From: Apricaphanius iberus | Lineage: Eukaryota > Chordata > Actinopteri > Cyprinodontiformes > Aphaniidae | Assembly (NCBI GenBank): GCA_028564705.1 | Contig: JAPXFQ010002081.1 | Span: 1,054,001 to 1,118,000 of the forward strand | Reading direction: 5' to 3' | Length of the DNA: 64,000 nt | In this document: piece by piece, positions 1 to 15,002 of the stretch | Layout of the letters: the number at the start of each line of letters is the position of its first letter | Numbering within the stretch: position 1 is the stretch's first letter | Program-made: the position numbers and the translations under genes | Notes under the pieces: generated by a model | Told to the model about the DNA's origin: nothing | The model's input: only the letters and a program-made list of their open reading frames with translations | The model's database searches: none

Positions 1-3000
1 TATTAATCGTATTGTTATGGCACAATACAATCTACCACAATATATAGAAAAGTAGAAACAATGGAACGAAGAATAAGTTGATTAAACTCTCCTCTGTACC
101 TCATGATTTCCATTGACAAAGTGGATCCTCTTTGATAGTTCAGAGTCTTCCTTGTCTGGGACAGCCTCATTGGATAATTGTGAGAGTCCAGAGATTTCAG
201 GGAAGAGAGACTGGGAGCCGTTTGATGACTGTTTCAGGAAATCCAAGACATGACTCACTAGAGGTAGCGTAGACACAGGCCAAACTTTGTTAAAAAACGC
301 CACACACTTGTCTGACATAAAAAAATACATGCAGTTTTTATACCAGTGTAGGCTAAATTGATTTTCCAAAATAATGTAATAAAGCACGGGTCTGAAACTC
401 CAGCCCTCAAGGGCCAGACAACTTTCCAAACTTTTGTCTACAACGTTTGGAAGGTTCTCTGTTGCAACTCACCTGAGTGAAAGGATTAGGTCATTAGCAG
501 GTCTATAGAGAATTTGACTACATGTTGATAGACACAATTTAGTCATTTGATTCAGATTTATTTTTTCCAAGAACACAAAAGTTGCAAGACAGGTTCTGAT
601 GACAAAACCAAATCAGAAAAGAGTGATGTCTTGGCAAATGAACCCAATATGTTTGTTTCACCAAGTTTTATGTCCATGTCTCTATATCAATACATTCCTG
701 TTTTTTAAGGATGACTTTCTGAAATGTACGACCCTTTAATCAGATATAATTTCATAATTAATCGCAACAGCACTTAAAAGACTTGAAAGGCTTCCAGTCT
801 TCTTTAGTATTATAGTACGGAGCCAAGCAGAGGTCAGGAGCAGAAATAATTTTAAGAGGTAAGAATTAATAAACCTTGGGCACGGATTCGTAATCCCTAC
901 TCACTAGTGACCCAGTTTTTTATGCTGGTTTGGAATGGATCTCAACATTTGTGGAAATGGGCCAAAAATGGAACAGCGAATACCTGCCTTACCCCTCGTA
1001 TACAGTACAGGCCTGTGCAATCTGTGCATAGATGCATGGAGGATGGGACAGGTAGTACAGCATAATTAGAACACCTTGTATTAAGGGATATGAGTTAATC
1101 AGTTACCTGTTGATACTGTAACCAATTTTGATTGCAAATCTTTATTGAAAGTAACACCAGTCTCTGCAAAGAAGGTTAAAGGATTCACACATAGGGAAAC
1201 TGTTTAGATACTGATTTTATGAAAATAGCACTGGGTGTACAAGTGGATGCACTGTTAAAAAATGTCACATCAAGTTTTTAAGTGGTGGGGATTTATAAAT
1301 ATTGCCAGGGACATGTCCCGACTAACATTATTGTTATATCTTTACTTTCCAAATCCATGCACGCGGTTTATTAGACTGAGGGTATGGATTCTTACACTTC
1401 AAAATTAAGTCTACACATGACCCCTACTGGACTCCGTACCATTATACCTTGTGTCACAAATTCAAATGTGCTGATACATCACATTTGAATGTGTGACAGA
1501 GGTTCTTCTGACTAAAAGTTATGATTACAGGAAGATTAGTGCTGTACTTGCATTGTCACCAGCCATACCTTTGTATTGAAGGGTGGAATGGGGCTACATT
1601 TTGTATACATATAAAAAAGTGTTTGCCTATAAGGTATCATTCACAATCTCAGCATTTGTGTAAACTCTAGACTTTCCAGTTTCTTAGTGATTAAATCCCT
1701 TCCAATCTGTACCGAATTACACCCAAACAGAACTTATTGATTCTGGCTGCTAAAAGTAGCGCTTAAATGCTTGTCAAAGAGTGTATTTATAATTTTAATA
1801 CACAGAATCTATTATCTAGCTGCATTTTTTCTCCAGATTATGATCATTTTAAAAACAAAAACATTTTTTTTCCCATCTTCAGTGACTTGTTGAAGAAGTC
1901 TCACTGAAATCCTTCTGAAGATTGTAAAAGACTCACAGTTCTAGAGACACAGAGTTCAAGAGACACATTTTGCCCCCAACTGCTCCCTTGGAATCATCAG
2001 AGATATTATGAGAATAATCTTTGAAAATGTTTTCATTTGTTTTCTCTTCTCTTAGCCTCAGATTTATTGAGTCTTGTGTTTCCATGAAGTCTACACACTA
2101 AGCCACTTATTTTAAACCCTGCAACAGAAAGATTGGCTGCTAATACTTCTCAGATTTTTTATTTTCTCTAATTGTGATGTTGATGATCAAGTACAGGGTC
2201 TGAGTGCTGCTGAAACAAGATATTTATATACAGTGTGTAAAAAGAATGTATTTTCTCTCAGTCTAAAATGTAATCTCACCAAACATTTTCTGCTTTAGAC
2301 CACTCAGGATTACCTAAAACATTTATCCTTGCTAAATACCATAACAATGACAGAAATAATATCTTTTAGAGAATTTTTTGTACTTGCTTGTCAAGGTGTG
2401 ACAACCCTGCCACTTATGTGTTATGATTGTTGCAGCACATACATTTCCACTTATCCAGGCATTCTGACGTCACTGATTATAGGCTACTTGATCATTTTTA
2501 TGGTTTATTTAAATAAAGTGTTACTTAAAAGTACTGTCACTTTCTGCTTTCTTCCTCCCTTTGTTACAGTCCTTCATTCAGGTTTCAAAGGTTAGTGTGA
2601 ATTCAAATATTTAGTTTAAAGAGGTTCTAGAAAAACATATTTGGCAATTAAAACTGTTCTTTAAGCCTATAAAGAGTTTATGAAGGGTCACTATGTCTAT
2701 AACTAATAGTTACATACTGCAAACATTGAAGAGGGTAGGGACATGAAAGTTTAAGTGAGTGTATCTTTGGCCCATGATGTGTGATCAGAGCTGTTCCCAG
2801 ACTCACATTTTCTCCACAGCAATAACAAAATTATCAATTTGCATAGGTTTGTGCCACAAACATGGTGATTTCAGACCTGGCAGTCCCACAATGCATCTAA
2901 AAGGAAAATATATTTGTGTGACATAATCAGCCCTATGTAAACCAACTCTCAGTGCACACACTCCAACTTCAGTGCTGAGTAAGTTCTTGGGTCCAAAAGA

Positions 3001-3514
3001 CAGGACAGCCTGCCGAACTTTAATCGGCTGATGAAATAAGTTCCATTGAATTTTACAAAACTCTGCAGAACAAATCCTTGCACATTACAGATTACCCTGA
3101 GAGGAAGTCTCTTTCTTCTGGACTGCTGACCTGCCTACTACGGGAGACTATGACATGGGGCCCTGCACGAGCCTGCTTTTGAACTGAGAGCTGCAAAACC
3201 AGTCGCAACTGAGCAGAGGTCCCACGAAAGGGGATCAAACCCAGGGAAACATTAGTGAGCCAAGCCAATAGCTGACTAACCCCAATATGTGTTTTTGCTA
3301 CATTTGTAAGATTTCATTCTTCATATAAACAGTTTTTTCAAAGGTTTTTTAGACTGATAGTCATTTAAATCCCGCAACAATTGTTATTCCATCCAACCGT
3401 AGTTTTTCCTTTGTCTTTGAGGCTAATGGCTAAGACAGCATGGCAGTAAGCGGTGCTAACTAAATTAGGTCTGTGTGATCGATCTGATTACCCTGGCAGA
3501 CCGCCAGTGTTCAT
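1..3514. other. vcan intronic sequence, no recognised feature
   Basis: AT-rich sequence downstream of the GAG-type exon, in the vcan transcription unit. I see no coding exon I can support and no recognisable transposon. Some stretches may be very old repeats. The large second GAG exon of versican is not here. Confidence 0.6.
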
Positions 3515-3652
3515 AAACATCCATCCATCCATCCATTTTCTGAACCGCTTAATCCTCAAGGGGTCGCAGGGGGGCTGGTGCCTATCTCCATCTGTCAATG
3601 CGCGAGAGGTGGGGTACACCCTGGACAGGTCGCCAGTCCATCGCAGGGCCAC
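3515..3652 (-). repeat. LINE 3'-end fragment with GGATGGAT tail (inverted)
   Basis: The plus strand begins with CATCCATC repeats, then the reverse complement of a very common fish LINE 3' terminus: a GGACTGGCGACCTGTCCAGG-type stretch followed by a TACCCC core and an AAGCGGTT-type end before the (GGATGGAT)n tail. The same terminus occurs on the plus strand near 9500. The family is probably RTE/Expander-like. Only the 3' end is present, the usual outcome of 5'-truncated retrotransposition. Confidence 0.7.
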
Positions 3653-4716
3653 TACAAACTAGTGTTTAAACTAAGAACAGAAAACTAATGATATAAGTCA
3701 TTTTCAAAAAGCCCCTATTAGTATGCCAAAATACTAAAATTAGATCAATCACTGCAGTGACCGATACATAAAACAGAATAAATTCCCCAAAGGTTACTGA
3801 TTTATAATTCAACAAATTATTTATGAAACATTACTTTGTCCAAAGAAGATTTTGTCTTCATTCTTGCTTGCATTTTGAATTGTTTATTTGGACACAAACC
3901 AAAAGGTGCTGATTACCTTAAACTAACCAAAATTAGTTAAAAACTAATTTAGCTTCACTTTAAAAAAAATTAATTACAAGCCTTGGTCTTTCAGCATACA
4001 TATTCATACTAAACTGTGACATCCCAATCGATTCATTGGTTACTGTTTCTACCTCTTTGCATATTTGTCCATTTTACTGTTTTACTTTTGGTAGTTAGGA
4101 TTTATTACTCCTTCTTTACTTAGTAGTTTAACTGTTGCCACCTTAGTGAGTTTGTCATGTTTTCATATTCTTTGTTATGTTCATTTTGTGTTGCTTTCTC
4201 TTATGTCAGAGATTCTTATTTTTTTACACAAATAGAAGAGTTTTATTTTTACATCTTTCATGCTGACCTTTTGAGCTACTACTGTTGCCTTCCTCAGAGC
4301 ATCCAAGGCTGTTATTGTGACGTTATGTGCGGGCAGTAGAGGATGTCACACTTTACTGCGCGTGATGTTCCAAAGCGATGCGTTCCATGTGTGATCCAGA
4401 GTGTAAACTCCTTCATCTCTATGCAGCGTGTAGGGTGTACATCTTCTTATTTCTACCGCCTCTCTAATTCATCGTTTAAATCGTTCTTATTCTGTTACTA
4501 TGATTTTTGAGTTGTCCCAGTCCGTTACCCATAAAAGAGGTAAAAACAAACTCTATTTGTGTACAAAAATAACATTTTCTTAGGTAAAGTGTTTTGACTT
4601 AATTCATTTTGTTAGTAAACTCTTGCATTTTGGAAAGTCGTTTGTTATTATTCCACATACACATGTAGTAACTTGCTGTTCAACAAATATCAAGAACTCA
4701 TTCTTTCATCTATTTA
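3653..4716. other. vcan intronic sequence, nothing recognised
   Basis: T-rich single-copy-looking sequence between two repeats. The short open frames have no family resemblance. Confidence 0.6.
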
Positions 4717-5304
4717 GGCCATGTCCACACTAAGCCAGGAAAATGCCTTAAACGTATAATTATTTAGTCTACACCCCCCTATCATCCACAATAGCCCGGT
4801 GTCGTTTAAGGTCTGTGGCCGGATAACTATTAGCCGGGTAAGAGAGCCGTGTAAATCTTAATTCAACGCCTCAACGACCTAGTGTGGATAGCTTCCCCGG
4901 ATAATGAAAGGAAGTGGCGTCTATGAATGCTGCGTCAATAACAATACGACACTACAGACAAAGACAACAGCGAAGAGTAATAAATCGATCTCGTCGTCTG
5001 TCCACAGCAAAAACTCTCTCTTCTTCTGAGCAGCTATTGTTCTCTTCGGTTAACGGGACAAGCAGATATGTACTGTGCTGTAGAGCTTCTTGGATATATT
5101 ATGTAGGCGCTGGCGTCACGTAGATTATACGCGTGTTTCGTGCGTCTTTTGGCGCATGCCCAGTATTTGCACAGGTCGGTATGGGATTGCGCAATCATGG
5201 GACCTTAAACAGACATTAAACGGGGCGTAAATGCTCATGTTGAGTGGATAACATAAGACGTCTAACTCACCGTATAACCTTATCGGCTTAGTGTGGACGT
5301 AGCC
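4717..5304. mobile_element. unclassified non-autonomous DNA element with 22-bp terminal inverted repeats
   Basis: The left end reads TAGGCCATGTCCACACTAAGCC and the right end is its inverted copy with two mismatches. About 590 bp lie between, with GC content and CpG density higher than the flanks. Sub-terminal blocks (GGATAA, CCGGATAA, AGCCGGGT) recur inside both ends. No transposase was recognised; a 69-codon open frame inside is Arg/Ser-rich and unassigned. No clear target-site duplication was found, so the superfamily (hAT or Harbinger) stays open. Confidence 0.65.
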
Positions 5305-5644
5305 TAAATTACCTCAGCTTTATCAGGCAGGTAATACTAAACATGAACTGAGAATGAACTATTTGGTTATTTATATAGTTCTTGTTTCCCAAGATGATGC
5401 CCTAAAATTGGTTATTTTATCATTTTAAATTATTGATATTATTAATAATTGCCTACGCATTTATTCATAATTACTCATAGCCAAAACCTATCTATTATAG
5501 TAAAACAATAGGAAAGAAGGTCAGAGACAGCACAGTACATTCCCCACCCCAAACAATCTAAATTAAACGAGTTAAATGTAATTTTGAATTCTAGGACCCC
5601 TTTAAATCCAGGTGATGTTGTCAAACTGATTGAAAATTGAAGTT

Positions 5645-5705
5645 TATAAAAAGTTTTCTATGTGAGGAATCCCAGCAGATTACGTTGAGTCATTGACGTG
5701 ACGTT
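5645..5705 (-). repeat. short L2-type LINE 3'-UTR scrap
   Basis: The block GGAATCCCAGCAGATT...GAGTCATTGACGTGA is nearly the same as the 3'-UTR block of the L2 copy at about 48175-48225. Only some 60 bases are recognisable. The flanks on both sides show nothing further. Confidence 0.55.
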
Positions 5706-6009
5706 GTGTTAATAGAAGTATTAGGTTAAACAGAGATACATCTGTAGATGTATTTTAAGGTAATGCCTTAAAAACACGGCATCATTAAGTGACACCCAGT
5801 AAAAAAATAGAAAAACGTAGCCTAGATACCATGAACACAATTGTGAACCTCCTTAAGTCTGACTGATCCCTAGATCCGATTTCAGATGCCTGAAGGTACC
5901 ATCTTCATTGGTTCATACAATTATTTGCAAGAACAGGCACCATGAGAATGTCCTGCTATTATCATTTTCAGCAGGAAGACAGGTTCCATGTTTAATGCTC
6001 AATGTTCAA

Positions 6010-6560
6010 TGAAAGATGACACGCTATCAGTAAAAAATGGATGAATCAGCTGGAATGAAAGTTAAGACTCTACTTTATCGATGATGCTGAAGCTGGAAAG
6101 ACAGTGTTATCATACAACGTAAAACAAGTCCTGTACCAGGTTGACCTTGATCTCACTAAGTGGGTTAAAAGGCCATCCCAAGGTGATCTAGTATCTGAAT
6201 ACATCTCCTGTGGTTTTATGAAGCTAAAATGTCTGACCACAATGATTATTTTTGCATATGGTGAAAAATGGGGGAGAGCTTGCAAACCTAAGAATATCAC
6301 CCAACTTTGAATTTCAGTGGTGGGTGCATCATGTAGTGAGAGGTTTTGTAGTAGGATGGATTGGTGCACTCTACAAAGAAGATGTCACCATGAGGAAGGA
6401 ATATTATGTAGAAATAATTAAGGAACAACTTAGGGCATCAGCCAGGAAGCTCATGGGTCTTTTAAATGCACAGAAAATGTGCCTCTGCCACGGAGGTTAT
6501 GTTTTTGCCAGGGATTGTTTGTAAGCAACAGAACTGAAAAACATATGGATCTATTTTGAA
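6010..6560 (+). pseudogene. decayed Tc1-like transposase fragment
   Basis: Broken plus-strand frames resemble the middle of a Tc1 transposase: a stretch related to SxxVKxVLYQ, then GEKWGRACKPKNI, the catalytic-core-adjacent block, and GALYKEDVTMRKEYYVEIIKEQLR. Several frameshifts and substitutions are present and no terminal repeats were found. It looks like the same family as the better preserved copy at 32.1-33.6 kb. Confidence 0.6.
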
Positions 6561-7600
6561 GAAATTTCGAGGAAATGTCTATTGTGGGACCAGGAATAAG
6601 AGATTAGATTTTGGAGGTGATCCAGCTCGATGTCTGGGGGGGACTGAGCTTCATTAGCAGAGGTCTGTGCTCTCCAAGTGCTTTTCTAGTTATGAATGTA
6701 AACTTCTGAATTTCAAGTAGCAGAGGTGAAAAATTAATTTCTTTTTTTAAGCTGCTCTCAAACATACTGTTTAGGTCATTTTAACTGACTTAAAACAGGA
6801 AAAGCTAAGTCTGGTTTAAAGTCATACGGTGAAAAAAAAGGTCTCTGTCGGTTTAAAATGGATGCAATGTGTGGTTTCTGCTGTACTTCTGCTACGACGA
6901 GCGTTGCCCCACAGCAGCTCCTTTCTGATATTGATTTAAAGCAGCCACAGATAATAAACAGTTTCTGGCCTCTGTTTGTTATGATTAAGGCCCGCCGCTG
7001 CCAGCAGCTGCTCTGAAACAATGCATGCTATTGTCTCTTCATTATGATTCTATGTTCAGTACTGGAGAAAAGTTGTGGGAAGCTGAGTAAAACTCAGCTA
7101 AGGGGGATTCAAACTGACATCTGAGGACGGAATGCCATGCCTGCAACTTTTAAGAGGCCAAAGATAGTTTCCTGATAATCCTAGTGCTTGACTTTCTCTA
7201 AGTGTAATGGGATTTAGATTTTTAAGACTTATGCAGATTTTTTACTTCTGCAATAAGACAGCGTTGACAATTTGCAGGATTAGGATTTTTGTTTAGGATT
7301 TCGGATTTGCTAAATATACGGCAAAATGTATTCTATTTCTTACCAAATAGCCAAGATTCGGGACCCTTGCAGAGGTATAACGTCTATGTTCTGAGCTTTG
7401 GTCCATTTAATACGTTTTGCCTTGTGACACAGCACTCCATCAGTCTGCAAGCTCCACAGATCCACATGTAAAAAATGCCTCTGAAGTTAGAGGCGTTTGG
7501 ATCCCACTCTTTGTTAATGGCAGTGTTCTTGGGCTGAATTGTAAGGAAACCCACTCTTTTGGATGGGAAACAATCCCACATGTATTGTAGCGGGATATTT
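6561..7600. other. vcan intronic sequence, nothing recognised
   Basis: No exon or repeat that I can name. The short open frames on either strand are unremarkable. Confidence 0.55.
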
Positions 7601-7649
7601 TGTGTTTGGCATAATGTTGTATTAACTGAAGACCTTTTGTTCTATAGAC

Positions 7650-7962
7650 AAATTATTTTCCAGATGTCTCAAAGGATTTGGATCAGCTAAAATATCCTTG
7701 TACCTCCAATAGAATTTCAACCAATAGCAAAAAATATATATATTTTTCAAATTTTTTTTTTTTAGCTCTGTGGTCATTTTTTTATAAATATTTAATTTTT
7801 ACCTAGTTCTCTATAATTTATTGCAACAGAGAAGAAAATAAAACCTGTCTTTCAATTAATTGCAATTTTTGTGTGTGTGGTATAAGTATCAGCATTGGTA
7901 CTCGGTATCTGCAAGTACTCCAAGAATCAATTGCTGAATCAGTCGCTGCATCCCTGTCTGCA
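7650..7962 (-). mobile_element. hAT-like MITE, copy 1 of 3
   Basis: Contains the family hallmarks in inverted orientation: AATAAAACCTGTCTT, then TAAGTATCAGCATTGG, and an end GCTGCATCCCTG, the complement of a GGGATGCA-type hAT terminus. The same internal blocks occur at 17.53-17.90 kb and 37.66-37.94 kb. The left end is poorly preserved. Confidence 0.6.
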
Positions 7963-9485
7963 TTCTGTCTTGGAGGTAGCCATTACTAACACAGTAATCA
8001 GACTGTTTTTTAGATTGAGGGATTTTAGTTAGACGCTTTGACAACTTCACTTGTGCTAGTGGTCTGACTGATAAGGTTATTTGTATTTACTATCTCTGAT
8101 ATCCATTTATTTTTTAGAGTTAGTACTTGCAGCATGCTTTAAACCAGTGGTATCATTGTCAAAACCTTTTCTATTTTAGTTTAATTGAACCACGCGGGCC
8201 GTTTAAAGAGTTGTTTCTGCTCAGTAAAGCACTTTGAAATTAATTTATGCTGAGTCGGGTTGTCTGATTTTCAGATGTGAATAAAGGTGCTAGGCTTTTC
8301 TCAATAAAAAAACACGCTTTATTGATTTAATTCATTTCCTTAACCACAGCTATTTTAAGGTTAGACAAAAACACATCCACAGTTGGCAGTTGTAAATCTA
8401 TTAACGTCATGCCCTCCAGCTTCCTAACATAGTTTGATTTAGTTGTTTATAGGAAGAATACATTAGTTTTATTTCCCATATGTGGTTCCTTTTAGAGCAG
8501 CTGTGGGTAGAATATGCCTGTTTGCAGGAAAGTGACAGTAAAGGGACACCCAGAACATTTAAACCTGGCACAAACGTGACCAAGGGTCAGTATGTGATGA
8601 TGGGAAATGAGTCGGGAAATGAAAATCTAGGAGGTGCTAATAAAAGCAACCAGTGGAAGCACTGAAGGACAGAACATATCAGGGCAGACTAATAAGTCTC
8701 AATGCCATTTATTTCTGCCTACCTCAGCTGCTAACGACCTTGTGCAGACCTTTCATGGCCTCTTTAAACACTGTCCAATTCTCAGGTGTCACTTTACCTG
8801 AAAACAAACATTTCCTCTGTTGCCCTTGCTTCCTGTGTGTTAGTACTTTTTTTCCGCAGTTATAGAAACATTTGAGATAAGATTATTTTCAGAGCTTGCT
8901 GTGCTTGAGCTTGAATGATGGACTGGAGATGCAAAAATAAAATGTATTCATCTGGATTCAGATCTTGTATTAAGTATCTGATGCGGATTCTTCATGCAAA
9001 AACTATCATAGCAGTTTCCATAATGGTGAGTGACCACAGAGTGTCAGCTATTTGTGCAAAGGCAGACCATTATCTCTGTGCTTGTGAGGACTGATAGTAG
9101 TAGTTTAGGCCTATGCATCTCCTCTCACTTTAAACTTAATGATCTTGGCTTAAGCTTCATTTTATACAAAGCGATTTTAACTCAAGACTCAAGCCCCAAC
9201 CTTAGTAGATTAAACTGGGTTTTTCTGCTCCCTGATTTTTTTGTTTATTGATTTAGGACACTGCTGTAACAAGCTCAGAAACTGCAGCTATCTTTTTAAA
9301 ATTTAATTTACATGATTAAAGAATTTGTTTGCTAATGTAAATAACAGTTCAATTCATTTAAAAAAAAAATATTGATCCCAGAGGGAAATTAAGTGTTGTT
9401 GTAGCTCATACTAATTAATTCTTCAAGGAGTTGTTGTAGATCATAATGGCTGTGGGTGATGTAGAATTATCAAAAAAGTACAGTA
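7963..9485. other. vcan intronic sequence, nothing recognised
   Basis: No supported exon. Short open frames (for example 8480-8665) carry no domain signature. Confidence 0.55.
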
Positions 9486-9489
9486 AAAT

Positions 9490-9640
9490 ACTTCTTCCGC
9501 TGTGATGGACTGGCGATCTATCCAGGGTGTACCCTGCATCTCACCTGGTGGAAACAGGCACCAGAACCCCTACGGCCCTGCCAGAATACGTGGGTATAGC
9601 CGATAGATGGATGGAAAGAAGGACGGATGGATGGAAGAAG
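9490..9640 (+). repeat. LINE 3'-end fragment with GGATGGAT tail
   Basis: Plus-strand copy of the same fish LINE terminus as at 3515-3652: GATGGACTGGCGATCTATCC, then GGGTGTACCCTGCATCTC and a tail of imperfect GGATGGA units. It is 5'-truncated. A chance open frame runs through it. Confidence 0.65.
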
Positions 9641-10755
9641 ATAGAGCTTCAACAGGAACTTCAAGTATCTGGCAGTTATTTCGTTTTACAGTGTGTGTTT
9701 TTTTTCCAGCGCAACACGTTTAGAGTAGTTCAAAGTTATTTAAGTCTTGGGTTAGGATGCTATCTTCAGAATTTGATCTGAAAACCAAAAATAAATCATG
9801 AGTAGGCATTTTAAAAATGATATTAAATATTTTTTTAATCAGGGAAATAAATTAAAAACATGTTGCCCTGACCACACAGAAATGGCTACTCTTAACATGT
9901 CCACATCTGGCTTTCCCGAGCCCCTTATGTTTGTTCATATTTGAGAATGCAAAGTCAAAGGCTACAAACTATAAACTGTTGTCTGCTGAGGCACACTAGA
10001 AACACATTAGAATGGATTGCATGATATTTCTCTAGGGTTCCCAACAGCAACTTCTGCAAAGGTTTGTGATGAAAGACAAAAATGTTGTTAAATTATTTTT
10101 ACAATATGAGCATATAAAATAATGTATATTACAACATATTTTTGATCATACATCAGTAGTGGTTTAGGAAGAAGGTAAGAAAATAAACTGTGTTTTAGTG
10201 TCTGTATATGAATTGATTTTTGTCATACCACATGTGCATGTCTTCATATGTGGACAGCAATAACCAGTCCTGTACTGTACTTTTACAGACTCATTAACGC
10301 ATTAAAAAGTATCAGCATCATTAATTTTAGTGACCATAAATGGGAAATATTAAAAATATCATCAACACCAACATATTTATATCCCCTGAAATTTTCTATA
10401 CAGTTAGGTTAAACTCCAAAAGAGCCTAACGAGACAGACAAACTTACAGTATTTTGAAGTAAAAGGAGACAGATGCATGTCCTTTTACATGCAGCTGTGT
10501 TTGCATTTATCATGCTTTTGAGATAAAAATATTTATTTTAGTAATTCCTTTTGAAAAAATAATTTCCCATGTTTTGTTGAATAGGATGTATACATGCACT
10601 CACTCTGATGCTGAAATTTTTAATCTGTCTTTATCTGCTGCTTTCTAGCAGACACCTAAAGGTTTTGTGTTAGAACTGACCGGTATTTTGAACTGTTCTT
10701 GTGAGGTCATCCGCTTTTACAATACCCTAATCTGCATCTAAAAATAATTAACCCC
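9641..10755. other. vcan intronic sequence, nothing recognised
   Basis: AT-rich and without recognisable exons or repeats. Confidence 0.55.
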
Positions 10756-11230
10756 AAAGGGCAAGGACAGCATAAACCAGAGAAGCAGCCTAGATGTCTA
10801 TGTTAACTGTGGAGGAGCTGCAGAGATCTATTACTCAGCTGGAAGAATCTATCATCAACACTGCTATTAGTCATGTACACATCCAAAATTACAGCAAGTC
10901 CTGTTTCCAGTTTGCCACAAGCCATGTAGTACACGCAAGGATCCCATGGAAGATTCAGTCCTGGTCAGATGAGACCAAAGATGAACTTTTCTGTTCTATG
11001 CGATTAACTATGTGAAAAATAGTTGTTTCAGCATTATGCTGTGGGAATGCTTTTCCTTAGCAGCAAGCTGGGAAGACGATGAACAGGGCTAATAACTGGA
11101 AGAAAACCTGTCAAAAGCAGCAGAAGCCTTAAGACTAAGCTGGAGGTTCACCTTCCATCAGGATAAAAACTTTGGACATTACAGTAAGGTTTTTATGAAA
11201 GCAAATTGAAATAGGCAATATAGCCTAATT
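10756..11230 (+). pseudogene. decayed Tc1-like transposase, 5' and middle fragments
   Basis: Plus-strand blocks of a common fish Tc1 family: a VEELQRSI segment, the TTTGCCACAAGCCATGT block, a WSDETKDELF segment holding the first catalytic Asp of the DDE core, and the GTTCACCTTCCATCAGGA block. Large deletions and stops separate them. The same family appears inverted at 25.2-26.1 kb and on the plus strand at 31.5 kb. Confidence 0.65.
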
Positions 11231-11400
11231 AAAGTACCAACAAACGCTCATCCAAATTAAAATATGTGACAAAGTTGAAAATTCTATTTCAATCTCTTTT
11301 AGCTCTTTAATCATTCTGACTGAGCAAGGGTTATTTTATAAAAATGGACAAAAGCAATCTGAAACTGCAATTGCAGCAAAAAAGAATTATCTACAATGTA

Positions 11401-13758
<2,358 letters not shown>

Positions 13759-14084
13759 TATTAACTCAGGGGGCAGAGTCAATGCTTGAAATACTTTAAA
13801 AATAAGAGAGAGGTATGTATATAATTTATTAATGTTTTTTATGCTTTTATGATATAAAAATGCATTTGTTTGATCTTGGTTGTTTTATGTTTTGTATGTG
13901 ACTCTGGGCAGTTGATATACCAATTAAAATTAGCTTTCAGGCTACAATCAGGTATATTTACATTTGCTGTACCTATTGTTAATAAATATACATTGCCCCT
14001 CTATGACAAATACAGGCTATTACTATTGCTTTGTGTGTATTCCACACATCTGAAAGTATTAATAGTAAGAAGTTTGAAAACGAT

Positions 14085-14139
14085 GAAGAAGAAGAAGAAG
14101 AAGAAGAAGAAGAAGAAGAAGAAGAAGAAGAAGAAGAAA
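14085..14139 (+). repeat. (GAA)n microsatellite, about 18 units
   Basis: Uninterrupted GAA repeat in the vcan intron, about 155 bp downstream (in gene direction) of the GAG-exon donor. In the vcan transcript it is read as a pyrimidine-rich (UUC)n tract. A chance open frame ending in poly-Lys runs through it. Confidence 0.95.
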
Positions 14140-14294
14140 TGACTAAGTTCAAAGGATATGATTAGTTCAACACGATGCCATCTGTGTTAACACAGAATGG
14201 TCTGGACTTGACTGCAAAACGTGGAAATTACACACAATCAATGTATATAATCCAGTGCATTCATAGCAAAGCCTGTGTTAATGCTTTGACTTAC

Positions 14295-15002
14295 CTGATT
14301 CATTTGCCCATGGTTCACTGACGATGAGGATACGGAGAGGCGAATTGACCGATGAGTCTCCACTAGAACTGTCTGCTTTTGGTTTCAGCTCAGGGCTGAC
14401 CTCATCTTTGAACACCACTGCAGTTTTTTGAGCCACTTCTGTCTTGATAGGTAGGGGATCTGGCTTTGATGGGATCATCTCTGGAATAGGTGAAGGACTC
14501 AAGGTTGCTTTCAGTGACGAGGTTCCCATAAAAATGGTGAATTCTTCGGACAACCTTGGTGTCAAGATGCTTTGTGGAGTAACTTCTCCCCTCACTCCAA
14601 TGTTGGAGCTGAGAGGAACACCAACTGTCTCCCCACTGTCACTTATTCCCTGCTCATGTGGTTGGGGGGTTTCCAGCTGGATGTGGGGGGTGGGTAAAGG
14701 AGGCAGCGGTAAAACGTCCCCTCTAACAGGTACTGATTCGACCTGGTTAAAAGGTTTAAAATCTTGAACATCATACTCATCGAAGGTAATGGGGGTGGGC
14801 GTCAAATCTCTGATATAAGGGACAGTTATGTCAACAAGTGGGCTCACTGTTGGTGAAAAGGCAGCAGGCTCTGGTGTTCTGACTGGAAGTTCAGATCTGT
14901 CTGGGTGGGAGGATGTCAGTGCATGCAGACTGGATGTGGAGGAGTCGGGTTTGGATACAGCTGGACTCATCTGTGAGCTGACTGTTGCTTCTGGGAGTTT
15001 AG
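14295..15002 (-). CDS. vcan: versican Ser/Thr/Pro-rich glycosaminoglycan-type exon (GAG-alpha position)
   Basis: A 708-bp exon (acceptor CTGTTTTAAAG, donor TCAG|GTAAGT), phase 1 at both ends, following Link module 2. It encodes about 235 residues starting AKLPEATVSSQ, with no folded-domain signature. The exon is rich in Ser, Thr and Pro, with stretches such as VSPLVDITVPYIRDLTPTP and many isolated acidic residues. Two Ser-Gly dipeptides near acidic residues (ISDSGETVG and DSSSGDSS) are candidate chondroitin-sulphate attachment sites. By position it matches the versican GAG-alpha exon, which is about 3 kb in mammals. Since both ends are phase 1, skipping it keeps the frame, as in versican V1/V2/V3-type splicing. 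Assignment rests on position, phase and composition; sequence similarity is weak. Confidence 0.8.

Noticed and set aside
82..429. Minus-strand open frame with an acceptor-like TATGTCAG and a 70-residue protein-like stretch, possibly a further vcan exon
   Set aside because: Entry phase 1 fits vcan, but the only GT donors in range give phase 0 and the residues match no lectican domain known to me. Not enough to call.
13870..14142. 90-codon plus-strand frame ending in poly-lysine
   Set aside because: The lysine run is the GAA microsatellite read in one frame. No splice or start context.
14444..14767. 107-codon plus-strand frame
   Set aside because: Antisense shadow of the vcan GAG-type exon.
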